NCBI GenBank assembly: GCA_022592445.1
Contig: JABYQR010000442.1
Coordinates: 1 to 33,688 of the forward strand
Source: Cytidiella melzeri
Lineage: Eukaryota; Basidiomycota; Agaricomycetes; Polyporales; Irpicaceae
Reading direction: 5' to 3'
DNA length: 33,688 nucleotides
Below the pieces are notes generated by a model. That model was not told where the DNA came from. It was given only the letters and a program-made list of their open reading frames with translations, and searched no databases. Of this stretch, positions 22,054-30,827 are shown one piece after another; position 1 is the stretch's first letter, and each line of letters starts with the position of its first letter. Both the position numbers and the translations under genes were made by a program.

Positions 22054-22975
22054 ATGACTTCCCTTGAAAACAAAGATTCAAAGTCAACGCTTGTCGAGAT
22101 CGAAGAAGTGGAACGAAATAGAGATGACAAGCCACACCCGTTGTCTGCGTCCCCAATGACACCAGGGAGTCCTTCACCGTTCTCTGCGTCCTTCGACCCG
22201 AACACGGCGACCCCCCTCACACCCCCCCTGGACGTCCTCTCACCGATGACATCCATCGCACGACACCAACCAGTTCGAGCGACCTCATACGCATGGACAA
22301 GCTCCATTTCCACATCACTCAACACTCTAGCAAGCCAATTCTCCGCAGCCTCCCAGACGCTCGCAGCCCTTCCAATCTCTGATGATGCCACCCCGGAGAT
22401 TGTCGCGGTCGTCCAGCAAGCTCAGACAAAGCTCGAGCAAGAACTTGAGTCCTTGAAGGAGCAAGTCACTTACTTGCTTGAACACGGGAGACATTCCGAC
22501 AAGGAGAAGGGGCGTGCGGCTGACCCGAGCGATATTGAGGGGTACGAGAGTCGTTTGCAGGGTATTGAGCAAAAGCTCGAGCAGTTTTCCGAGGTGATGA
22601 AGCTCGAGTAAGTTGTCTGTGGGTTCTGGGCCGATACACTGCAGGTCTGCTCACCTGATCGCTTTCTATACAACAGCCAGGCGCGCCTGTATGGCCGACT
22701 CCAAAACAGCGTTGTGACCTCCAACAAGATGCGTCTGACACCCCTGATCATGGCGAACGGAAAGATACCCCAGAATTTCCCTGCGACGAAGGGAGAGTTT
22801 GAGCATCTGACGAGTGAGTTGGTGGACTGACCATGGAAAGAGCGTTTACCCATTCTTCGTTACAGAGGAGAGATATGAGCACTTGTTGAAGTCCTACGGT
22901 CTGCCTATCAAAGGCGACACGGCGGCCAAGAGGCAATCTCTGAGGGAGTTCATCGGGTTGACCCCAGCTGCTTAG
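22054..22975 (+). CDS. Conserved coiled-coil protein of unknown function
   Basis: Three exons: 22054-22607, 22677-22813, 22866-22975 (801 nt, 266 residues from MTSLENK). Residues 1-100 are low-complexity and rich in Pro, Ser and Thr (SASPMTPGSPSPFSASF). The central part (about 125-190) is a predicted coiled coil with heptad-like Leu/Gln/Glu (QQAQTKLEQELESLKEQVTY, LQGIEQKLEQFSEVMKL). The C-terminus is compact and the most conserved-looking part (RLQNSVVTSNKM, NFPATKGEFEHLTKERYEHL, GDTAAKRQSLREFIGL). I recall similar C-termini in hypothetical proteins of other basidiomycetes but know no function. The frame is open further upstream, so an earlier start (ATG at 21926) is possible. It converges on the CBP3 gene, 212 bp away. 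Confidence 0.7.
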
Positions 22976-23187
22976 AATGTGTGGGATAAACGCAATAGTC
23001 TTCTTGATGGACCGAAGCCACAATTGTATGATGATACCCGTAGACGAGACATTATACATTTTAGTATCTCGATATTATAACGACACCCTGATGCACGAAG
23101 TCAGACACGTAAGAAACTCAAACTTTGAACTGCGGACGAACCTAGAGCAATGAAAGCAACCGACAGCGAAGCATGAAAGACATTCTA

Positions 23188-24303
23188 TTACTCCCGAATT
23201 CTACCAAATTGCATTTCGAGCACTGGTTCTCCGTTTTTGCCCTGGATTTGTGCGTCCGGGATGCCTTCCAGGCGTACGAGTTCCTTGCGCATGTAACGTA
23301 CGATATCAGCCATAGTTTCGGGATATTGCACATATAGTCCCGCCTCGTCGGGTAGGAAATCATACACGCCAGAGCCGTCATCTCTCGCTTCCTCCACCTC
23401 CAACCCCTTCTTGTCTAGCACTGCGACCTTCTCAATCTCGCCACCGACTAAGTTCACCGAGCGTCGGAAAGCAGGCTTGTTCGTTGACGACGGGTAGACA
23501 ATCCCCCTTGCACCTCTCGCGCCAAGGAAATTCCTCCACACCGCCGAGGCCATCTCAGCATCTCCTCGCACTAGCCCGAGGTCGAACGCCATCCCCATAC
23601 CGGCCCACTGCTCCTTCAAAATCTTCATCTGACGCGTGACAAGTCTTTCCGGAGCGTTTCCTCGAGGTTGTTTGTCGCTGTGGGAGATGGTATAGAACTC
23701 GGTGGTTGAGGTGCTCGGCACGGTTCGTCGAGTAGAAGGCTGAAGCACAGCACGAACACGCTCCTCCACGTCAATAAAAAAGTGGTCTAGCAACGCTTGA
23801 ATATAGTATTTTCCATGGGGTTCAGGAAGGTTTCGCAGTCGGACTGTGAGCAACCATACATGGAGGTTTGTTATAGTGAACCACGACTGAAAAGTTGGTG
23901 GCAAGCGACATTCTAAGTGTAGACACGGTCAGTGTTTGCAAAGAGAATTAAGCTCGTGACACGTACGTTGCTGCCAAAACTCTCTTTCCTGGTCCGCTTT
24001 CACCACGCAGAGCTTTTCGTACATTGCGAGTGACCTTCGCGCAGCTACTTGTTTGGTGGAATTGTAGCCAAGCAAGACTGCAAGTCCGAGAAAAAACTTC
24101 TTCGCGGTTGGCGACGCTCTAACCTTCTCTGTGAGCCATGACCGCTGCTGTGGAGGTCTCGAGAGCTTGTAGGGAGTCGAAGACGTAGACGAGGACTTTT
24201 CGGGAAGTTTCTTTGGACTCTGAGCCGTCGACGCCGCTCTGTAGAGTAAAGTCTGTACTCCGGATTGCCTGAGACGGCGAGCAAGGATTGCTCGAGCAAC
24301 CAT
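23188..24303 (-). CDS. CBP3: Ubiquinol-cytochrome c chaperone, CBP3/UQCC1 type
   Basis: Mitochondrial inner-membrane assembly factor that helps translate and stabilise cytochrome b for complex III. Two exons on the minus strand: 24303-23967 and 23912-23188, with a 54-nt intron (1062 nt, 353 residues). The N-terminus (MVARAILARRLRQ) is Arg-rich without acidic residues, as in a mitochondrial presequence. A short hydrophobic segment (FFLGLAVLLGY) precedes the chaperone domain, which starts LPPTFQSWFTITNLHVWLLT and continues RLRNLPEPHGKYYIQALLDH, FFIDVEERVR, RQMKILKEQWAGMGMAFDLG, VWRNFLG. These are hallmark motifs of the Ubiq_cyt_C_chap domain. The frame is open upstream to 24477, but the presequence supports this ATG. 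QCR6 in this window belongs to the same complex. Confidence 0.9.
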
Positions 24304-25065
24304 TGCGCGGACGTGGACGGAGTGCTCAAGCGTTCGCCGAAATGACAATTCAAAGGATAGTGACAGAGTGTGACAAATGTTCACGTGAGGTGTGACGCTG
24401 CGCCTCCACGCCGTCACTCGAGTTCTTAGTACAATGTCTTGCCGCAATTGGTGAGCAGTGAGCACTAGTATCCCCAAGGCAGTGTACGGCAGCCAAACCT
24501 ACGTGCCTTAGCAGGGCTTATTGCTCATGAGCATCCGGTAAGTTAGACTTGAACTCAACATTCAAACCGATCACTGGACCATCAGTCACTGAGCAGTGAG
24601 CACACCGGCAGTACGTAGGGCAAGGAGTGAGCCGTATCCTCTAATGAACGACCTACTGACGAATGCCAGCCTGGTATTGGACAGCTTTTGCGGTTCAATA
24701 TAGGAATCATGACTAAATTCAAATACAACCACAATGAACGCCACAAAGCCCCCAAGCATTTGAAATCGGGCGAGCCGGTGGATCGAACGACAAAGAAACT
24801 CGGGCCTGAAGCTTGAAGCCTCGTGTTCGTCGTCAGCATCCACAGTGAGAGGCAACTGACGAAGGGCTCTTCTCATGATCAAGGTAAACCGGTCAAAGAT
24901 TGGCCACTGAGGAACGTGTGCAGAATACACAATCGATATGAGACGGACACAAACGAATCTAGTGACATGAATCCAACAACTTATGTAGGAATAGTGAAAC
25001 GGTAAAACAAGGTGATATACATAGCAGAGGGGGTCATCATTACTTCTCTCCGGGTTCTTTCTTCC
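24304..25065. other. Intergenic stretch with a doubtful small reading frame
   Basis: Between the starts/ends of CBP3 and the bicupin gene. On the minus strand 24876-24586 could encode 96 residues from MRRALRQLPL with one hydrophobic segment (MLGGFVAFIVVVFEF). There is no recognised motif and no homolog I remember, so I do not call it a gene. Confidence 0.25.
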
Positions 25066-26928
25066 TCAAGTCACCAGTAGCTGCTTCTCTTTCTTCAGCG
25101 CGGAGACAGCCGCCGTAGAGATGTTCAGCAAATCGGCGACAATCTGAGGGGGCGTGAGAGCAAGCCACTGCGTCGCGCTGAAGTCCACGTATTTGGGTGC
25201 CTTGAACAATTCCAAAAAGATGAGAGGTTCGGTGGGTGAGAGATTCCTCATGTAATGGCCGTATGACACGGGGAAGACACCGGTGTCTCCAGCCTGCCGT
25301 CAAAATTGTCAACCAGCCACACGCCTCTGATAACCAGAAAAGTGGTGCTAACTTACCTGAAAATCAAACGTCCTCGACGTGCTCGATCCCGCGAAAGCCG
25401 TGGCACGGCCTGTACCGCTAATGATGTACAACCACTCTGCGTCATAATGCCCAATCAGTCCATCTGTGATCTCCTCAAAGCTTTTCGGTCCAATTCACTC
25501 ACCGTCGGCAGTGTGCCAATGGAGCTCGCGCATACCATTCGGCTCCACGTACACCAGTGCGCTCGCGAGAGAGGTAGAGACGGGGAAATTCGTGCTTGAA
25601 TCCTGGATCTTCATCCATCCACCACCGCCAGGCGCCACAGTCTTCTCCTGCTTAGAAAGCTGGAAGACATATTGTAGAGGGATTGTACCTTGAGGGCTTG
25701 ATACAGCTTCGGCTGCTGCACTTCCAAGTGGAGGTGGGGGTATAGTCGCTTCGTAGATGTAAGGGTCTTTCTGGGGTATCTGAGCGAGCACACTCGTGTT
25801 GACGCCAAAGTTCTTCGCGACTATTTCAAGGGGTGTATGTGCGAGCCAGTCAGAAAGCATGAACGTCGTGCCGGTCGCATCAAAGTTTCCGTCCGTGAAT
25901 ATCAGCAAGAGCTCCAAACCATCACCCAATGCTTGGATGCTGTGCGGAACGCCAGGGGGGAAACTAGAGTAGATGGGGAGCAACGAATGTCAGTAGCGCG
26001 GCGAGAAGTTTGTACGATGAAGGTACTGACTAGTAGATGTCTGGGTCCGTGCCGTTTGTCGGGCCTTTGATATCGGATATAAAGTTCCTTCCGTTCTCGT
26101 CTACAGCAGTGATACGTCCGGTGCCACCCAAAACGTATCCCCACTCCGCCACACGATGCCAATGCCTGCCAGAAATCGCTTGTGAGCGCATTTGTAGATG
26201 ACGACTAAGTGACTTACAATTCTCGGTATGCGTTGGCTGACAGACGCAATTCGGCCGCGGCGATGTCCTTGGCTACACGAGTGAATCAGAATGTGGATGA
26301 TCAACTTTGTAGTAACGTGCCATACAAGGGGGTAGATCCGTAATGGTCTGTTCGCGAACCCAGCCACCCTACGGAATCCTGTTAGGCTATTGCAAATGAC
26401 ACAACAAAGGAGATGGCGAACCTTGAGAAGACGTGTATGCCCCAGAGACATACTCCATTTAAGATTGGGAACGGTGCCTATCAGCGCAATACAAAAGTCA
26501 GCGCAGCTCTCCTACGTCAGCCAATGGGAGGCGTTGATGGTGTTCCACGAAGACGAATACTGACCTGCATCTGTCGTTGGAGCCGCAAGGTTGTCCAGAT
26601 TCTGCTCATCAATGTCATGGTTGCTGTTACTGAGGAACGTATCGCCCAAAGCGCCGCGAATGGGCTGTGGGTCGCCAGCGAAACTTGCAATTTGGCCGAC
26701 ATCAGGAGTAGAGGATGTGTCGCGCTTGGCGTTGGGAACGTGTATGCTAGGACGCAGGTGACGGGACTCGTACTTGCTAGTGTGACGTAGAGCAAGAGGC
26801 TTCACAGCTGGATCCCCGTGTGATAGCAAGTCGCGAACCTGTGCATCAGACAATGGAGATGTGGTGACGATTTTCGGAAGAAGTGAGAGTGTAAACAAAA
26901 GCAGAGCAATTCGGAGTGGGCGAGCCAT
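25066..26928 (-). CDS. Secreted bicupin, oxalate decarboxylase-like
   Basis: Probably converts oxalate to formate and CO2 outside the cell, a Mn-dependent reaction used by wood and litter fungi. Eight exons (minus): 26928-26565, 26477-26422, 26368-26326, 26272-26218, 26165-26031, 25963-25503, 25436-25357, 25293-25066 (1422 nt, 473 residues). Signal peptide at 1-23 (MARPLRIALLLFTLSLLP). Cupin 1 has metal ligands in HWHRVAEW (His174, His176, Glu180) and a distal His in FPPGVPHSIQ. Cupin 2 has HWHTADEW (His366, His368, Glu372, made by splicing) and GHYM. The loop before FPPG reads DIKGPTNGTDPDIYY instead of the usual short GPGDLWY type, so substrate preference could differ. There is also a long Pro/Ala linker (PPPPLGSAAAEAVSS). 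A TATA box lies 51 bp upstream. Confidence 0.88.
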
Positions 26929-29000
26929 CTTGTAAGTGAGGTTTGCAGTGCTTGGTCCACTCGGCAGCTTCTCCAGGCATTTATAGTGAGCGAGCACAAA
27001 TACCTTTATCGTCATTGGAACGTTGGAGCTTGCGATGAACAAGCTCTGAGTCGCCCATAGAATTCAACGGGCCCGTAGAATACTACCTTGCGGTGTTCCA
27101 TGCCCATGCGAGTTGGACCAGCCGTAAAGATCCTCCCGACATCGGTGTCCTGGTGTCAGTCTCGCTCGGATAAACGGTTGGAGCGTTTTTTTGGCGCAAT
27201 CGACGCACCAACACTTGAGCCTGCCCTCGCCGGCGATACCTGCTAGAACGAATCAAGTTGAGAGTATTGGCGAAAAGGTCTTCGTGGTATGTAGTCAGAT
27301 GTCCACATAGTAGAGTCGAAGCAGATTCGTGAGTGTGCGTCCAAGCTACAAAAATGACGATTCGTGAGAGATTTCTGGGCACGAATAGCGGTGCTATGTA
27401 GTTTTGAAAGATTGGATCACATTGTTGGAAGATGTGGATTCTGTGATGCGGAACCCATACCTTGTGCGTGTGACTGGGGGTCTATCTGACAGTGCCTCGG
27501 GTTACATGTTTTTATGCCGTAGAATGATCTTTGCATTCATCGAAAGACACGACTTACTTCATAATTCTCTTGATGATCGAGTAGTCTTAGAGGCGTAGCG
27601 TGGCCAGAAGCAACGGCGAATTTCCTTGCTCATTCTTCAGAGACAATCAACTTTGTCGACTGATGAGGCGAGAGCTTGATATCGAGAAGTTGTAAAATTT
27701 TCAAACATTCGGTAACACTTGTGACGACTTGCGCCCAGTGCCAACGACAGCCCCGTCCATGTCCTGCAGGCCTTCTCACGTTCTGATCTCACGTTCTGAG
27801 AGTAAGAAACAGTGTCTGGTGATGATCAATGTATCGGACCCACGTACTTTCAGTAAAATCTGGACTGTTCCGCGATCAATCAGTGCTCATGCACTCCTTC
27901 TGCGCTTCCTTTTCTTTCTTTTCTACTTCTGTTCTTCTTGGCGGAGGAGCATAGCCACTGCTCTCTGAAGCTGCAGGGCCCGGGGCAGGAGTCGCCTGAC
28001 GGCAGGCAGCCCCCACAGTCCGTCCGCGCACTTCCGTTTCTTCCCTTGGCTCAGTACAGGTTGTAGAGGTGGAGAAGTTTAGCCACTATTCCACAGGAGG
28101 TCGAGCCGTTAGTACTTAGAGGTATACCCAAACCCGTGAAGTTGACTTTAACGTGACCTCTATACCTCTGGTTCGTCTAAATCCAGTTCCCAGTGAGCTG
28201 ACTTGGGCTTTGGATGGTACTTACGTCGATTGAGTCCAGTTTTCAATGTTGATACAGGAGCCTTTGAGCCGCTGAGGTAAATACCAGACACAGCTTGAGA
28301 TACTGCGAGGACGATTTCGACGATCAACGTCTGAATCACGGTTGTGACTGATACAGCTGTGACTCAATGTGACGGCGATTCCCGGGACCCGTGGCCACTA
28401 ACAACTTTCTTGAACTTGAAACTTCGACTTTAACGGCGGGAGACGCACCAACTATCACAAGTGAATTATAGAAGTCAATATCGACCGTATTCCTCTTTTA
28501 TTTTCAGCAGAGAATTTCTCGGCCATAGTTCAGACTGAAGCACTCGCGCAGAACTTGCCGTCGGTCTCGGGGGTACGGTACTCACAGCTTGCTCGCAGCT
28601 GGGCCACTCGACGCCGGAAAGTTGTTAATGGCTTTAGGTAACGGGAGTTTATCCTCTCCATGTTTGTCTCACTTTCTGCTCTACAAGCGGATTTTCCGAG
28701 ACACTTACCTATAACTCAATCGAGTGAAAGAGGGAGGATGATGATGACTTGCTTTCGACCACATCTCTTCAGACTCTCTACCACGTGCGTGTTCGCTGCT
28801 GTGCCCTCCTCTCCGTTCTCTTGTTGTTGATTTAGGTACTGAGCTGCGCCATCGTGTCGCCCTAAGCTGTACGGCTCAATCTGCAACCCCTCTTTCTTTT
28901 CCAACTCATGTCGCACCAGGCTGAACAACTCATAAGGATCAAGGACTTGCGGGCCACAGTGATATCCCCATGCTCAAACAACACGCGACAAAATTGACCC
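26929..29000. other. Gene-free stretch, 2.1 kb
   Basis: The left end is the promoter of the bicupin gene. Beyond that I see no coding signal: frames of 60-100 codons lack motifs. Small structures: a 13-bp perfect tandem duplication TCTCACGTTCTGA (27774-27799) and a 9-bp inverted repeat AGAGGTATA / TATACCTCT (28118-28126 and 28161-28169). It leads into a pseudogene and a retrotransposon, so it may be decayed repeat DNA. Confidence 0.35.
26979..26986 (-). promoter_or_regulatory. TATA box of the bicupin gene
   Basis: TATAAATG on the minus strand, ending 51 bp before the ATG at 26928. Good position and sequence for a fungal TATA box, suggesting regulated expression. Confidence 0.5.
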
Positions 29001-29794
29001 AACTTTGGCTACCGACAATGCGTTTCAATCGAGCCGATTCAATTTGTCAAGTATGGCAACTCGACCACCCTCGAGCCCGAGTTCGCAACCCGAAACTATA
29101 TCTACACCTACTACGCGCGGCGGAATGAGACGCCGGACACTTCACGTATTGCACGAATCCATTATGTACTTGGTCATGGAACGCATCGTTCTACAGGAAT
29201 CCCCTCCGGATCTCCATCCAAAAAGTCATGAAGTGGTTGCCCAATGTCCCACTTCCTCCGACTACAACTGAGGTCCCGTAAGCCGCGGCCGCATCCCCCA
29301 CGAGTTATCAAGGACTTTAAAGCGCCCTTCGTCATTCCGGACGTCGTGGCGTTGAATGACATTGTAGCAGAGCGCGTCTGAGCCTTCGGTTTTCCCAGTA
29401 TCGTTAACATGGACTCTTAACAGGCACGTCTTCGAAGATTTCTCTGGAGAGTGTGGCTGCTGTCAGCATCTGCGGACAACACGTTTTCTTCACCCAGTCT
29501 GACATGGACGACTCTAGATTTGGCGTCGACGAAAATCGGAGGACGGTCTCGATGGATTTCTGCAAAATTGGGGTGTTGTCCGCAAGCTAAGCAGCCTTGA
29601 CGTTGGTCTCGGATAAGAGACTGCAGCCTACCACCGCAGCCTTGGGCTTGTCTGATAACCCGAATATGCAGTCGATGGCTGCGATTCGTTATTTCCTGTG
29701 GATGACCGCTGACCCGAGTCATGATAGGCCCGCTATCTATATGTACAGCTCGCTTTTTGCAATAGATTTGCCAAGGGAACTTAGCAAAACATAG
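29001..29794 (+). pseudogene. Kinase-like (APH/PKL fold) protein pseudogene
   Basis: Successive blocks of one protein family are present in the right order but in different frames with stops between. The first block (29001-29162) carries FVKYGN, EFATRNYIYTYYARRNETPD and RIARIHY. The second (from 29164) is YLVMERIVLQESPPDLHPK. The third (about 29236-29280) is KWLPNVPLPP. The fourth (29304-29380) is VIKDFKAPFVIPDVVAL. The fifth (about 29462-29589) holds the catalytic loop FFTQSDMDDSRFGVDEN and MDFCKIGVL. The last (29597-29794) is LGLSDNPNMQSMAAIRYFLW. This matches a basidiomycete-expanded family of aminoglycoside phosphotransferase-like kinases; the usual catalytic-loop His before SD is Gln here. 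At least three frameshifts and several stops make it non-functional. It ends 70 bp before an LTR. Confidence 0.7.
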
Positions 29795-29864
29795 ATACAC
29801 TGCACAGGTGAGGATGTGTTCAACTGCGTTCTGTGCAGTCTAGATTTCCAGGTTTGTTTGAATA

Positions 29865-30590
29865 TGTAACAGTTAAGGTTACTACTCACCAAGTAAGTTG
29901 ATAAACTGGGGGGAGTTGATGAAGATAGAGAGTAAGAGGTGTGGTGAGCGAAGTACTGTGAGGTACTGAGTAGTCCTGGTTCAACAGAGTGGATAAGACT
30001 GAGGGGATATGCCCTCAGGAGTGCCTCTATATATACATGAAGGGGAGGACCCCAGGTACTACCCTAAGACCCCTAATACCTACATGAGTAAGCGAAGTAA
30101 TCTACCTTACTAAGCATGCCCTATGCCCTAGTGGTGCCACTTCAATAATCAACCAATAGCAATTGTCCCCATGACCTGACCCCATGACCCAGCTCCAAGG
30201 CTAGACTTGTTCTAGCTTGTTCTAAGACAAGGCTAGACTTTTCCAGAAGGTTCTAAGAACTATGACATCATCTAATGGAATGTTCTATGCTATGACATCA
30301 TAGTTCCAGCAAGTTCCACAAGGTTCCAGAGAGTTCTATCATGTGATACACAGATAAGGAAAGGAGCGCATCAGCGCATCAGAGACAGGAGGCGCATCAG
30401 CGCATCAATTGATAGGCACTGAGAATAAGCGCCGGAATAAGCGCCTGATAAGCGCCAGATAAGCGCCAGATAAGCGCCTAAATAGACGCCAGATAAGCGC
30501 TGGATAAGCGCTTGACAAGCGCTTAAATATTCCCAATAATACCGTTGCCTGGTAAGGCAAGTCTTGTAGAAACATTGAAAATCTGTGACA
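29865..30590 (-). repeat. Long terminal repeat of a Ty3/Gypsy element (3' LTR)
   Basis: On the minus strand the LTR starts TGTCACAG at 30590, right after a G-rich polypurine tract. It ends at 29865, where the plus strand reads TGTAACAG, so the ends form the short inverted repeat TGT(A/C)ACAG. Length is 726 bp. In element orientation the U3 part holds an 11-bp tandem array (30424-30524), four GCGCATCA copies (30366-30407) and two CTATGACATCA copies 30 bp apart (30260, 30290). A TATATATA box lies near 30033, leaving about 170 bp for R-U5. The matching 5' LTR lies outside the window, so the target site duplication cannot be tested. Confidence 0.75.
30424..30524. repeat. 11-bp tandem array inside the LTR
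   Basis: About nine units of AGATAAGCGCC with small changes (GGAATAAGCGCC, TGATAAGCGCC, TAAATAGACGCC, TGGATAAGCGC, TTGACAAGCGC). Units contain GATAAG, a GATA-factor core. The array lies in U3, upstream of the TATA box in element orientation, where enhancers sit. Confidence 0.8.
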
Positions 30591-30607
30591 TTACCCCCCC
30601 TTCTTGC
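30591..30607 (-). other. Polypurine tract of the Gypsy element
   Basis: On the minus strand GCAAGAAGGGGGGGTAA directly precedes the LTR start, the usual position of the primer for plus-strand DNA synthesis in LTR elements. Confidence 0.7.
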
Positions 30608-30827
30608 TTTGAACTCCGTGCAAAGAGTTTTGAACGAACACCTTGGTCATTGAGTCCACTTTTTCACCATTGTCAAGAGGGTGCCTAAGCAATTCCGAGT
30701 GACTCTAGCGGCTTCTACCGACGCCCCTGACGGGGTTCACACCTCATTGGCTGATGGCAGTCTAGTCCGTACCCTCCTCGGTTGCGTCATTGGATCGTGG
30801 ATGATCCTTGGTGTGTTGTTCGTAACT

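Noticed and set aside
24586..24876. 96-residue minus-strand frame with one hydrophobic segment
   Set aside because: No homolog remembered, no promoter signal, and length is within chance for this base composition.
27660..27690. CTGATGAGGCGAGAG resembling a hammerhead ribozyme core
   Set aside because: The second conserved core box (CGAAA) and closing stems are missing.
28118..28169. 9-bp inverted repeat AGAGGTATA / TATACCTCT
   Set aside because: The stem does not extend on either side and the loop is 34 nt; likely chance in AT-rich DNA.
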